Below are positions 34,706 through 43,788 of a stretch of 64,000 nucleotides of DNA, in pieces. Source of the DNA: Chryseobacterium soli (lineage in GTDB: Bacteria > Bacteroidota > Bacteroidia > Flavobacteriales > Weeksellaceae); assembly GCF_000737705.1 (NCBI RefSeq), contig NZ_JPRH01000003.1:372001-436000 (forward strand). The letters run 5' to 3'. The notes beneath the pieces were generated by a model that saw nothing but the letters and a program-made list of their open reading frames with translations, was not told where the DNA came from and did not search any database. A program made the translations under genes and the position numbers. The first letter of the stretch is position 1. Each line of letters starts with the position of its first letter.

Positions 34706-35917
34706 TTAGAATAGGGTATATCCGAGAATTACAGATATGGTCCTGTAGTTGGAAGCAAAATTTAAATAATTTCTTAACAGGTCTCTGGACATTCCCATTC
34801 TGAATTCTAGACTGTATTTATCGTTGTATTTATAGCCGGCTCCGAACGTAAAATTATTACCCGATGCTATTTTAAATTCAGTCTGATCATAGGTAATGGC
34901 AGAATTAAGATTAAAATCCAGAATATAAGCTGCATTGACAAATATTTTAGATTGCTTATTAATAAAGAAATAGTGCCTGATCCCAAACGGGATTTCGAAG
35001 GATTTATAATCTACACTTCTCTTGGATTTTTTTCCATTATAAGAACCATCCATAAGGGATACTTCAGTAGTATTCTTATAATATTGATAGGTGGGTTCCG
35101 CAAAAAGAGCCCATTTGTTTTTATTGAAAGGCAGAATAAATTCAAGCTCAGCGCCAATCCTGAAGGTTGCTTTTGAATCAAATTTTGTTTGATCATTTAC
35201 GCTGTAGTAATGATGATTGTTTTCTACCTTAGAAAAATTAACTCCTGGTCTGATGGTCAGATTAAATAAGTCTTTTTTCACTTTTGCCTGTCCATAAAGC
35301 ACTGTGTGACCTGTAGAACATTCATTATTGGTGATAAATATTTTTGTAAGATCTGTTGGCTCGTAGTCCGTTTTTTTGATCATTTTACTGTCTACACCAC
35401 ATTTTAAACTTTCGGAAAGCTGTTTTTTATATTCCTCATTATATCCTATCTGGCTTTCGTTGATCGCGTACGACTTGTAAATTAATTGTTTAACGCTGCC
35501 ATCATCAGTACTGTAGAAAAATCTTCTCGTATCTCCGCTTTCATAATAGAAAAGGTTAGATTTACCTTCTACCAGATATTTAAGGAATAATGTTTCCTCT
35601 TTAAATTCCGGTGCTCTGGTTTCAGACAGTCTGTTCAGATGATCAGAAGAACGGTCAATCAAAATAGTTTTTCGGACATATCTTTCAAGAGTTTCAATTC
35701 CAAATTCCTGAATGTTTTTAATGTTTTCCTTTCTTACATCAGATGAATTATCAAGTTTATATTCAAATTCAGTGGGATTATTTTTCCAGTCCAGGTTTTT
35801 AATTGAGGCTTCAGTTCTTTCACCGGCATTATTAATAAAATATCCTTTTTCAAATGTAATTTGTGCGTACTGCATACCTGCAGCCAAAAGTCCAATAAGC
35901 AGACCGATTTTTTTCAT
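34706..35917 (-). CDS. Outer membrane beta-barrel-like protein
   Basis: 403 aa from the ATG at 35917, which opens the signal peptide MKKIGLLIGLLAAGMQYAQ; the frame runs on to 35983 without a good start. The N-terminal half (FEKGYFINNAGERTEASIKNLD) is globular; the C-terminal half shows alternating strands (NLTIRPGVNFSKVE, GAELEFILPF, KWALFAEPTYQY, FEIPFGIRHYFF, NFTFGAGYKY) ending in the aromatic IRTLILGYTLF-like tail (VILGYTLF) typical of PorT-like barrels. Role unknown. Confidence 0.75.
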   Translation of the reverse strand: MKKIGLLIGLLAAGMQYAQITFEKGYFINNAGERTEASIKNLDWKNNPTEFEYKLDNSSDVRKENIKNIQEFGIETLERYVRKTILIDRSSDHLNRLSETRAPEFKEETLFLKYLVEGKSNLFYYESGDTRRFFYSTDDGSVKQLIYKSYAINESQIGYNEEYKKQLSESLKCGVDSKMIKKTDYEPTDLTKIFITNNECSTGHTVLYGQAKVKKDLFNLTIRPGVNFSKVENNHHYYSVNDQTKFDSKATFRIGAELEFILPFNKNKWALFAEPTYQYYKNTTEVSLMDGSYNGKKSKRSVDYKSFEIPFGIRHYFFINKQSKIFVNAAYILDFNLNSAITYDQTEFKIASGNNFTFGAGYKYNDKYSLEFRMGMSRDLLRNYLNFASNYRTISVILGYTLF

Positions 35918-35999
35918 GGTTATTATTTTCAAATTTTGCTTTAGAATAAGTAGGTCTGTTAAAACAGGCAGTAAAGCGCGCAAATTTATAAAATAATCT

Positions 36000-36007
36000 T
36001 AGTTTTG
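36000..36007 (+). promoter_or_regulatory. -7 promoter element of queG
   Basis: TAGTTTTG, a full match to TAnnTTTG, 12 nt before the queG ATG. Confidence 0.55.
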
Positions 36008-36019
36008 CAAGGTGAAATC

Positions 36020-36964
36020 ATGAATTCAAATGCAGAAAAATATGCCCGCCTTATCAAATCCAAAGCAGACCGTTTTGGATTTCAAAGCTGTGGCATCTCA
36101 AAAGCTGATTTTCTGGAGGAAGATGCCCGTAATCTTGAAAAATGGCTTCAGAATAATTTCCATGGCGAAATGAAATATATGGAAAATCATTTCGATAAAA
36201 GACTTGATCCAAGACTGTTGGTAGAAGGTTCAAGATCAGTGATTTCACTTTCCTATAATTATTTTCCTAAAGAGAAGATTTCGACATTAGAAAATTATAA
36301 AATCTCAAAATACGCTTACGCAGAGGATTACCATGAAGTGGTTAAAGAAATCCTGCGTGACATGGTCCTGGAACTTCAGGAAGAGATTGGGGAGTTCGGT
36401 TTCAGGGTTTTTGTAGACTCTGCTCCCGTATTGGAAAGAAGCTGGGCCAGAAAATCAGGAATCGGATGGGTGGGAAAAAATGCCAATCTTATTACAAAAC
36501 AAAGTGGCTCTTTCTATTTTTTGGCAGAAATAATATGCGATTTGGAACTCGCTGCAGACCATGAAACAACCGATCATTGCGGAACCTGCAGAAAATGCAT
36601 TGATGCGTGTCCTACCGACGCTATCGTCTCTGAGAAAATTGTAGATGGCAGCAAATGCATTTCCTATGCGACCATTGAGCTGAAAAGTGAAATTCCTGAT
36701 TCTTTTAAAGGTAAAATGGAAGATTGGATGTTTGGATGTGATATCTGCCAGGATGTTTGCCCGTGGAACCGTTTTTCTGCGCCTAATATTCAAAGCAGAT
36801 TTATGCCTAATGAACACCTGAAAAACTTTAAAAAAGGGGAGTGGAAGGAGTTGACTCAGGAATTATTCTCTGAAATTTTCAGAAAATCCCCTGTAAAGAG
36901 AACGAAATTTGCTGGTTTGAAGCGTAATATTGAATTTTTGAAATCTTCTTCTGATCCTTTGTAG
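36020..36964 (+). CDS. queG: Epoxyqueuosine reductase QueG
   Basis: 314 aa from the ATG at 36020; a TTG at 36005 lies inside the promoter and is rejected. The cobalamin-binding domain has [25 protein letters not shown]; two 4Fe-4S motifs follow, [12 protein letters not shown] and [11 protein letters not shown]. The enzyme makes queuosine from epoxyqueuosine in tRNA wobble position 34. Length is normal. Confidence 0.95.
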   Translation: MNSNAEKYARLIKSKADRFGFQSCGISKADFLEEDARNLEKWLQNNFHGEMKYMENHFDKRLDPRLLVEGSRSVISLSYNYFPKEKISTLENYKISKYAYAEDYHEVVKEILRDMVLELQEEIGEFGFRVFVDSAPVLERSWARKSGIGWVGKNANLITKQSGSFYFLAEIICDLELAADHETTDHCGTCRKCIDACPTDAIVSEKIVDGSKCISYATIELKSEIPDSFKGKMEDWMFGCDICQDVCPWNRFSAPNIQSRFMPNEHLKNFKKGEWKELTQELFSEIFRKSPVKRTKFAGLKRNIEFLKSSSDPL

Positions 36965-37316
36965 ATCTCGTTTGAGGTGACAAATCCCTGTCTGGAATTT
37001 TCATGTTCCAAAACTAAAGCGGATAAACGGCCATTCCTTAATTTTTGAATATAAGGAGGTAAAGATGTAATAGGGTAAGAATTCGTGAAAACCTTTTCCT
37101 GAAAACAAAAAATGACTTTCATGGGGATATATTCCCGCAGAAAATCAACGTCTTTTTTGTACTCTTTTTGGAGCTGTTTTTACTCTTACTTTAAATCTTT
37201 TTTGGGATTTGATGTTTTTACGCATATTTGTGTGATATTTCGTAACTAAATGTAGTCATTTTTCCGATTAAAACAAATACTTTTACGGAAAATTACACAT
37301 TAAATTTTATTAAAAC
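36965..37316 (+). other. Gene-poor stretch downstream of queG
   Basis: 352 bp. A minus-strand frame (36856-37122, 88 codons) runs through part of it and into queG, but its sequence matches nothing I know and its overlap with queG argues against it. I see no terminator, repeat or RNA gene. The last 60 bp are AT-rich and should hold the promoter of the next gene. Confidence 0.4.
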
Positions 37317-38000
37317 ATGACTGTGAAAATGATCGCAATGTACCTCTTGAAAATACTCGGAGTATTGGTAGGTTTAATTCTTCTGTATGTAGTGCTGGGT
37401 TATTTGCTACCTTTTATTGAAGTTTCCGCTAAAGATGACGGACAGAAAAAAGAAATTCCCATCTATATTTACACAAACGGGGTACATACTGATATCGTAA
37501 TGCCTGTAAAAAATGATCTGCAGGATTGGGGAGCGAAAATTCCTTTTTCAAATATAAAATCTAAGAGAACCGACTATCAGTATGTAGGAATAGGGTGGGG
37601 TGATAAAGGTTTCTATCTGGACACGCCTACATGGGCAGACCTGAAATTTTCAACAGCTTTTAAAGCGGCGTTTTGGCTTAGCGATTCGGCGATGCACTGC
37701 ACCTATTATGGAAAAATGACCGAAGGCAGCGACTGTAAAATGATTATGATAAGCCGGGAGCAATATAAAAGCTTGGTGAGTTTTGTCGAAGCTAAATTTG
37801 ATACAGATCAAAACGGGAAATTTATGTTCATCCCTACCAATGCTGTTTATAGTGATAATGACGCTTTCTATGATGCAAAAGGAACATACAGCTTTTTTTA
37901 CACCTGTAATACCTGGGCAAATAATGCATTAAAGGCTGCAGGTCAAAAAGCAGCCCTTTGGACTCCTTCTGATTTTGGAATTTTCCAACATTATAAATAG
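37317..38000 (+). CDS. DUF2459 / TIGR02117 family membrane-anchored protein
   Basis: 227 aa. One N-terminal membrane helix (about 7-31). The domain pattern is IYIYTNGVHTDIVMPV, YQYVGIGWGDKGFYLDTPTWADLK, and TYSFFYTCNTWANNALKAAG, where Cys and His placement resembles a papain/NlpC-like fold. The family has no confirmed activity. It starts a pair with the L,D-transpeptidase-like gene 6 bp downstream, which suggests a cell-wall-related task. Confidence 0.82.
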   Translation: MTVKMIAMYLLKILGVLVGLILLYVVLGYLLPFIEVSAKDDGQKKEIPIYIYTNGVHTDIVMPVKNDLQDWGAKIPFSNIKSKRTDYQYVGIGWGDKGFYLDTPTWADLKFSTAFKAAFWLSDSAMHCTYYGKMTEGSDCKMIMISREQYKSLVSFVEAKFDTDQNGKFMFIPTNAVYSDNDAFYDAKGTYSFFYTCNTWANNALKAAGQKAALWTPSDFGIFQHYK

Positions 38001-38006
38001 AACTCG

Positions 38007-38653
38007 GTGAAAATTTTCCACATTATTACCATTTTCCTTTTCTGTTCATGCCGGCAAGAAACCAGGAAAGAAAAGCCGGCTTCAATTGAGACTCACAAAC
38101 CCTTTGTTGAGAAAAAGCCTGAGGCTGATCATGCTAAAACAAAGAAAAAAGCCGAAGAAGCACTGAAATTTTGTCAGACAAACAAACTAAATACTGATTT
38201 CTGTATTTTAATTGATATGAGCCTTCATTCTGGGGTCAAGAGATTTTTTGTCTGGAACTTTAAGAGCAATACTCTTTCCAAACAATATCTGGTCGGGCAT
38301 GGATGTGGTTCACAACCCTGGAGTATGGATGGCTCTAAAGATACTCCGGAATTCAGCAATGAAGATGGAAGCCATCTTTCTTCCCTTGGGAAATACAAGC
38401 TGGAAGGACGTGGATATAGTGAGTGGGGAATCAATGTGAAATACCTTATGCACGGCCTGGAAAAAACGAACAACAATGCTTTAAAAGATTTATTGTGTTT
38501 CACTCCTGGAATCTGATGAGTGATGAAGAAGTTTTCCCAAAAGGTTCTCCGGAAGGCTGGGGATGTCCTACCATATCCAATAATGCGATGAAGGAAATAG
38601 ATCCTGTTATCCAAAAATCAACGAAACCTATTCTAATGTGGATTTACCTCTAA
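38007..38653 (+). pseudogene. Lipoprotein L,D-transpeptidase catalytic domain (YkuD_2-like), frameshifted
   Basis: GTG start, lipobox LFCSC. The first frame (38007-38516) codes the N-terminal half with CILIDMSLHSGVKRFFVWNF and LVGHGCGSQPW, then stops. The expected catalytic part, FIVFHSWN...SPEGWGCPTISNNAM with His and Cys, continues in the -1 frame to 38653. The join fits at T TTA AAA (38480-38486): one more A there restores N-A-L-K-R-F-I-V. So this is a one-base loss, an assembly error, or a -1 ribosomal frameshift site. The active enzyme would crosslink or cleave peptidoglycan stems. Confidence 0.75.
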
Positions 38654-38683
38654 ATCAGAAATAGGTCTTTTAAACGCCATATG

Positions 38684-38708
38684 AAACCGCTTCAAAAGAG
38701 CGGTTTTT
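38684..38708 (+). terminator. Intrinsic terminator of the DUF2459/L,D-transpeptidase unit
   Basis: 8-bp stem AAACCGCT / AGCGGTTT and T run. Confidence 0.82.
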
Positions 38709-38764
38709 CTGTGGAAACTTATGAAGGGTAAGAAAATACTATTGAATATGAAACTTCATACAAC

Positions 38765-38788
38765 AGAAAAAAGCCCCTTGCGGGGCTT
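38765..38788 (-). terminator. Intrinsic terminator of the cold-shock gene
   Basis: 7-bp GC-rich stem AAGCCCC / GGGGCTT and T run on the minus strand. Confidence 0.88.
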
Positions 38789-38811
38789 TAATTCTATTGT
38801 AATATATGTAA

Positions 38812-39009
38812 TTACGCTAGTTTTACGTTGACAGCGTTTAGTCCTTTGTCGCTTTTTTGTACTTCAAAAACTACTTTGTCATTCTCACGGATTGTTCTGA
38901 TGCTCAATCCTGAAGAATGTACAAAAATGTCTTTTCCTCCGTCTGCTGGAGAAATAAATCCGAAGCCTTTTGCTTCGTTAAAAAATTTTACTGTGCCTTC
39001 TTGTTGCAT
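38812..39009 (-). CDS. Cold-shock protein (CspA family)
   Basis: 65 aa, a complete cold-shock domain: GTVKFFNEAKGFGFISP (RNP1 KGFGFI) and KDIFVHSS (RNP2 DIFVH). It binds single-stranded RNA and DNA and acts as an RNA chaperone. It lies in a same-strand run with a longer CSD protein and a DEAD-box helicase, a natural cold-adaptation set. Confidence 0.96.
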   Translation of the reverse strand: MQQEGTVKFFNEAKGFGFISPADGGKDIFVHSSGLSIRTIRENDKVVFEVQKSDKGLNAVNVKLA

Positions 39010-39033
39010 TGTATTGGTATTAAAAAATTGTTG

Positions 39034-39462
39034 TTACTTAACGAGTTCAATATTAACGGCAGAAAATCCTTTTACAGATTTCTCTTTTTCAAAAGATACT
39101 TTATTCCCTTTTTTTACAGGCTCTTTACAGTTGTTATTGTGGAAAAATACATTTTCTTTGGTTTTATTTTCTGTAATAAAGCCATAGCCTTTTTCACTGT
39201 AAAATGTAATGATACCTGATTTACGGATCTCTTCTTCAAGAATTGGAGCTGCTCCCAGCTGAATTTCATCAAGATTTACTTCCATTCTCTCTTCAGGAGG
39301 GGTAGATGTCAATCTTCCGAATTCGTCTACATAGGTCAACATGTCTTCCAGTCCCTTTCCTTTATTGTTATTGCTTTTACGATCTTCACGTCGGATCGCT
39401 TTTTCTTTTTGCTTTTGAATTTTTTTCTTGAAATTTTCTTTTTTAGAAGAAGAATCTGCCAT
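39034..39462 (-). CDS. Cold-shock-domain protein with a basic N-terminal tail
   Basis: 142 aa. The first 35 residues are highly basic (KKENFKKKIQKQKEKAIRREDRKS) and probably disordered; the cold-shock domain is at about 82-142 with SGIITFYSEKGYGFITE and NVFFHNNNC. An RNA-binding role is likely. It is 24 bp upstream of the small csp gene on the same strand and 90 bp downstream of the DEAD-box gene. Confidence 0.88.
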   Translation of the reverse strand: MADSSSKKENFKKKIQKQKEKAIRREDRKSNNNKGKGLEDMLTYVDEFGRLTSTPPEERMEVNLDEIQLGAAPILEEEIRKSGIITFYSEKGYGFITENKTKENVFFHNNNCKEPVKKGNKVSFEKEKSVKGFSAVNIELVK

Positions 39463-39552
39463 AAATTATTGTAGTATTTAGTTTCTTGTATTAAATATTT
39501 GTTATTGTGTTCTGTAGGTATGATGCCTATCAGTTTATTTCTCTTACTCTAT

Positions 39553-40257
39553 TTATCTTGCGATAAAATGGTTTTTTACGCCTCCCAAATGGAGATAGTC
39601 TGTATTCGGACGTTCATGATCTACCATATACGTCAGATTATCTATATCAACCGGATTATTAAGGATATTTCCTGCAAATTTTTTCGTTTCATCAGACATT
39701 GTTGAAGAAAAGAAAAGCGTCTGTCTTCTTTGAGGAATCATTTTGATAATCTTTTTCACATCATTGCCAAGCCCCATTTCCAATAAGGTATCTCCTTCAT
39801 CTATAATCAAAATTTCAATTTTGGAAAGATTGATGTGTCTTTGGTCAACCAGATCCAGCAATCTGCCGGGAGTGGCTATTAAAACATCTACTGTTTTTCT
39901 TAGAGCAGCTAACTGACTGCCTTTAGAAACGCCTTCATAAACCGTGAATTGGGACAAGGGAAGGTATTTGCTGTATAGCTTGAAATCTTCCTCTATCTGC
40001 ATCGCAAGTTCCTGGGTAGGAGCCAATATTAATGTTCGTATTTCTTTATGCTCAGGAGCATTCTTTTTTAATAATTGAAGTACAGGCATTGCAAAAGCTG
40101 CTGTTTTTCCTGCACCCGTTTGCGCACATCCAATAATGTCTTTACCCATTAAGATATGTGGAATTGCACTACTTTGTATTTCTGTGGGTTTTGAATATCC
40201 AGCTTCAGTGACAGCGCGGATGATGGGATTTATTAAGTTTAAATTTTTGAAGCTCAT
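39553..40257 (-). CDS. DEAD-box-like RNA helicase, shortened to the first RecA domain
   Basis: 234 aa from the ATG at 40257 (MSFKNLNLINPIIRAVTEAG); complete DEAD-box helicases have about 370-600 aa. Present: Q motif (YSKPTEIQ), Walker A (AQTGAGKT), Ia as PTQELA, TPGR, motif II as DEGD where DEAD is usual, motif III as SST where SAT is usual. The whole helicase C-terminal domain (motifs IV-VI) is absent. The end (DYLHLGGVKNHFIAR) resembles nothing. Either a degenerating RhlE paralogue or a stand-alone RecA1 protein. Located upstream of two cold-shock genes. Confidence 0.78.
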   Translation of the reverse strand: MSFKNLNLINPIIRAVTEAGYSKPTEIQSSAIPHILMGKDIIGCAQTGAGKTAAFAMPVLQLLKKNAPEHKEIRTLILAPTQELAMQIEEDFKLYSKYLPLSQFTVYEGVSKGSQLAALRKTVDVLIATPGRLLDLVDQRHINLSKIEILIIDEGDTLLEMGLGNDVKKIIKMIPQRRQTLFFSSTMSDETKKFAGNILNNPVDIDNLTYMVDHERPNTDYLHLGGVKNHFIAR

Positions 40258-40560
40258 TGTGGTATTTTGCTGGGGTTTGGTGTTTTCTGTCAAATTTTTA
40301 ATAATTTGAAGTTGTGTAATTAAGGATTGTGACACTCGTCATTTCCTTACGCAGCTTTAACAATAAGCTTTCGGCGTGAAAAAGATTTTCTTGCCGTTTC
40401 TCTATAGTCCCTGTATTCAGTTTGCCAACGCATGTATTCATTAATATAAAATTAAAGGTTAAAAAGGTGGCAGCTGAAAAAGCGAAAACTGAAAGAAAAA
40501 AATGGGTATTCTAAACTGTAACAGATAGCAAAGGCAGTGGCCTGTTTAATAATTATTATG

Positions 40561-40568
40561 CAAATATA
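40561..40568 (-). promoter_or_regulatory. -7 promoter element for the DEAD-box gene
   Basis: TATATTTG on the minus strand, a full match to TAnnTTTG, about 300 bp before the ATG. Confidence 0.4.
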
Positions 40569-40811
40569 CAACAAATAACTGAATAAATACTATATTAAAT
40601 GATTGATTATCAAAAATATATTATCTTCGCTTAAATCCTGTAGAGCGTTGTCAGATTGATCTTTGCAGAAATAACAATACAATAATATCCGAAATCAATC
40701 ATCCTTCCACATTCACATTTAGACAAAACAGTGCTGAATTTCTATTGGAAATAGGGGCGTGTTTTATTCTTGTTTCAAAATGTATAAAAATAATAAATTA
40801 ATATCCATCAT

Positions 40812-40842
40812 AAAGCTCCTTGATTTAAAGCTAAGGAGCTTT
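40812..40842 (-). terminator. Hairpin downstream of the acyl-CoA dehydrogenase gene
   Basis: 10-bp stem AAAGCTCCTT / AAGGAGCTTT, 21 bp from the stop codon. The T run after it is short. Confidence 0.6.
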
Positions 40843-40862
40843 GAAATTACGATATCATATAC

Positions 40863-42374
40863 TTATAAAAATGCCATCCAGTCACTTTTCCCATTACTTT
40901 CTTCTATAGGAACCAGGGCTTTATGATGATGCATGGAAGCAAGAAGGCTTACGATCTCCTGTCTTACCATTTCAATCGTCATATCGGTAAGTTCCTGTTC
41001 AAATCCTAAATTATTAAGTTCAATAAGATCATTAACAATCACTATTCTAGCAATGATTTTTCCAAGATCAATCATTTTTCTTTGTGAAAGTGCCTGATCA
41101 ATGCTGAAATCCAGTTCCTGGCTATATAGTTTTACGGCTTCTTTAGATAAATCATTAAGAGCAAGATAGCTTCCAAAATGAGGCATCTTTTTCTTTTTCA
41201 TATCCTTTAAGATTCCCTCAGAAATTTGGGTGTATAACATTTCGTTGGAACCTTCAAAAATCTGGAAAGGACGGCTGTCCATGATTCCTCGTCCTCCGAT
41301 ATGAGAAATCCTGTATCCTTTTCCTCCTGAAAGCTGAACCAAAGTTTGCGCAGCCTCCTGCATCATATCCGTTACCAGGGCCTTCATACTGTTTGCATGA
41401 ACTCCGCTCGTAGAAACATCATGATCAATACCGCTTATGGTAGAGCTTTTGGCGCACATGGCAGAACAAAGAGTGAAAAATGACTGTAACCTTGCGATCT
41501 GATACTGCACCTGGTCCAACGCAAAAAGATTGGAATTGCCCACCATTCTTTCCTTACAGTGTTTTGTAGCTTCATCCAGCATCCTTTTCAGGAATCCCAT
41601 TCCCATTCCCGGAAACTGAAATCTGCTTCGGTGAAGAATATCCAACATCATTTTCAGCCCGGTTGATTCCGGGATTAGCTTGTTATGCTGCGGAACTTTA
41701 ATATCGATTTTATTCAATCCGTAAGGGATCATATACAGTCCTGGATTATCATAGTATTCCAGTACTTCAACATTCTGTTCTCTTACATGTGTATCGGCAA
41801 TGAAGAAATCTACATCTCTTGATAAGCTTCCTTCAGAATTTATATTTCTTGAGGTAATAAGCCAGTAATCGGCCATTCCTGTCAGTCCTTGCCAGTGTTT
41901 GGTGCCTTGTACTGAGTAATGGTCTCCCTTCAGCTCGTTTTGAGTTTTCATGTTAAGGGCATCACTTCCATAGTCGGGCTCTGTGATCATAAGACCACCC
42001 ATAGCTCCGTTAGCCAGAAAATTTTTAAAGATATTTTCTTTAACGTCCTGATGACCGTATTTCGCAACGGGTTCAAGGAAAAGAGCGATATTAATCCCGA
42101 ATGTTAGGGATAAAGGAAGAGATTCGTAAGATGCGGCAGATAAAATGCCCAGACATTCTTTCACTTTCATATCTCTGCCCCCAAACTCTTTTGGGATGGC
42201 TACTGAAAGTGGTTTAAGATTCATTATTTCTTTCCAGACATGAGGAGGAAGTCCCCTTGAAAGGCTTAACGTATTGATGTTTTCTTTTTCAAAAAGACGG
42301 TGGATTGAGGTTTTAAATTGATTTAAAAAATCAGAATACTCCATTCCGGATTCATCAAAAGCAGATTCATTCAT
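40863..42374 (-). CDS. Acyl-CoA dehydrogenase family protein
   Basis: 503 aa. Motifs: GGLMITEPDYGSDALNMKT (FAD/substrate loop), SVQGTKHWQGLTGMADYWLI, FPGMGMGFLKRML, and the C-terminal GGKGYRISHIGGRGIMDSRPFQIFEGSNEMLY, where the catalytic Glu is expected (IFEGSNE). It oxidises an acyl-CoA; the long N- and C-termini recall the larger members of the family. The substrate is not evident. It is a lone gene in a long minus-strand stretch. Confidence 0.88.
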   Translation of the reverse strand: MNESAFDESGMEYSDFLNQFKTSIHRLFEKENINTLSLSRGLPPHVWKEIMNLKPLSVAIPKEFGGRDMKVKECLGILSAASYESLPLSLTFGINIALFLEPVAKYGHQDVKENIFKNFLANGAMGGLMITEPDYGSDALNMKTQNELKGDHYSVQGTKHWQGLTGMADYWLITSRNINSEGSLSRDVDFFIADTHVREQNVEVLEYYDNPGLYMIPYGLNKIDIKVPQHNKLIPESTGLKMMLDILHRSRFQFPGMGMGFLKRMLDEATKHCKERMVGNSNLFALDQVQYQIARLQSFFTLCSAMCAKSSTISGIDHDVSTSGVHANSMKALVTDMMQEAAQTLVQLSGGKGYRISHIGGRGIMDSRPFQIFEGSNEMLYTQISEGILKDMKKKKMPHFGSYLALNDLSKEAVKLYSQELDFSIDQALSQRKMIDLGKIIARIVIVNDLIELNNLGFEQELTDMTIEMVRQEIVSLLASMHHHKALVPIEESNGKSDWMAFL

Positions 42375-42962
42375 AGGAAATTAAAAGATTAAATGCTGCA
42401 TGCCATCTATACAACCAAAAATAAAGCGAAGCGAATGGCAACAGAACTTAAAAAAAATAAAATCAGCACTCCACATTCATGTAAATTCATAACAAATATA
42501 GGACTTAAAAACTGATCTGCGCTATTTTTATTAAGAATACTTTATCTTTTTGAGGGTTTGATAGGGGTTGGTATTTTTGATTTTTTTTCAATAAAAAATT
42601 CAAAATATATTAATATTTTTAATGAAATTAATAAAAATAACAAAGACTAATATACAGAAATTATTCTGATATTCTACTGAAAATCCTCCCGAAAGGAGGA
42701 TTAAAAATAAATTATAATAAGGATAAAATTTAAAATATAGAAAGGATGTGGTGTGTTTCTTATTAGTACATTATTTCTGGGCTAAAGGTAGAGTAATAAA
42801 CCCTAATTTATACCATAGATACAGAATAATTTAAATAAATTCAGATATTTCTATAATTTAAGAGATAAATTTCAGGGTCATAAACAGAACAGACCATAAA
42901 AAAATAAGAAAACACTATAAAATTCCTTTAAGATGTAGCAGTAATTAACCCTTTGTTTGATA
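42375..42962. other. AT-rich intergenic stretch
   Basis: 588 bp with no ORF. It should hold the acyl-CoA dehydrogenase promoter near 42400-42500. The only distinct element is the hairpin at 42682-42702. I see nothing else. Confidence 0.5.
42682..42702 (-). terminator. Hairpin, likely terminator of the sigma/anti-sigma transcript
   Basis: 8-bp stem AATCCTCC / GGAGGATT with CGAAA loop; on the minus strand it is followed by TTTTC. It is 260 bp past the anti-sigma stop, so the 3' UTR would be long. Confidence 0.5.
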
Positions 42963-43787
42963 TTAAATGGCTCCCATCACATACATATTTTCCATAGTCG
43001 GAGCTTCACTTCCGCCTTTTTTCTCAAGAGTGATGGCAAATGCCTGTGCATTAGGAATATTGGATAGGGCTATTTTGCTGTCTTTTTCTTCCGTATACAT
43101 TCCTGCACTTACAGGTTTTCCATCTGCAATTGCCCAGAGCTGATATTGCATGCCTTCTGGAGCCTTAGGAAGACTTTCTGCATTTAAATACACTTCTTTG
43201 GTTTTTTTGTCCCAGAAAACCATGGCTTTAGAATCAGGATGCTTTTCCACGCCTTTCAGCATAACCATCTGCATATCCGGGCTGGACAGAATGTTCCATT
43301 TCTGTTCCATTCTCTGAAGCGCCAGGTTTTGAGAATGTTTCTCTGTATTCAGCCTTGCGATCTCTTTTTTATTCTGAGACTGGCTGTTCATCCAGAATAG
43401 ATTTCCGGCAGCACTTACTAAAAATAGTACTGAGGCAGCTACTGCGTAAGTTTTCCAGCTGCTGTGGTGGTTGTTAGCAACAACCGGTTCAATTGATTCC
43501 TTTTGAAGGATAGGATTCGGTTGAGAATCCGGAACCAAGCGTATCGTTTCATCAGCGGTCTGTTCCTGCTGGATTTTATTCCATATAGTAGATTTCAGAT
43601 CGCTCGGAGGTGCTACGGCTTGAGCTGTAGCAAGATCTTCCAATGTTTTTTGTGCCTCCTCAAAAGCTGCTTTTACTTCAGCATTGTTCTTCATCACACA
43701 CTCCAAAATCCCTGCTTCCTCATGAGAAGCAAGACCTAGAATATAAGATTCTATGATTCCGGATGATATGTATTCCTTAGTGTTCAA
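42963..43787 (-). CDS. Anti-sigma factor (RskA-like)
   Basis: 274 aa. The N-terminal cytoplasmic part starts MNTKEYISSGIIESYILGLASHEE, an anti-sigma helical fold; a membrane helix lies at about 111-130 (YAVAASVLFLVSAAGNLFW), then a coil and the RskA C-domain (about 180-274) with AMVFWDKKTKEVYL and PEGMQYQLWAIADGKPVSAGMY. It would hold the ECF sigma encoded directly upstream (1 bp apart) until an envelope signal arrives. Confidence 0.9.
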   Translation of the reverse strand: MNTKEYISSGIIESYILGLASHEEAGILECVMKNNAEVKAAFEEAQKTLEDLATAQAVAPPSDLKSTIWNKIQQEQTADETIRLVPDSQPNPILQKESIEPVVANNHHSSWKTYAVAASVLFLVSAAGNLFWMNSQSQNKKEIARLNTEKHSQNLALQRMEQKWNILSSPDMQMVMLKGVEKHPDSKAMVFWDKKTKEVYLNAESLPKAPEGMQYQLWAIADGKPVSAGMYTEEKDSKIALSNIPNAQAFAITLEKKGGSEAPTMENMYVMGAI

Positions 43788-43788
43788 T

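Larger units (their letters stand above)
40258..40862. other. Long leader of the DEAD-box gene and adjacent intergenic DNA
   Basis: 605 bp without a clear gene. If the promoter at 40561-40568 is used, the DEAD-box mRNA has a leader of about 300 nt, as seen for cold-shock mRNAs. Two small frames lie in it on the minus strand: 28 codons from 40433 (MRWQTEYRDYRETARKSF...) and a 49-codon frame from 40441. I cannot support either as a gene. Confidence 0.4.

Noticed and set aside
36856-37122. 88-codon minus-strand frame after queG
   Set aside because: It overlaps the queG end by about 110 bp, has no recognisable motif and no promoter or terminator of its own.
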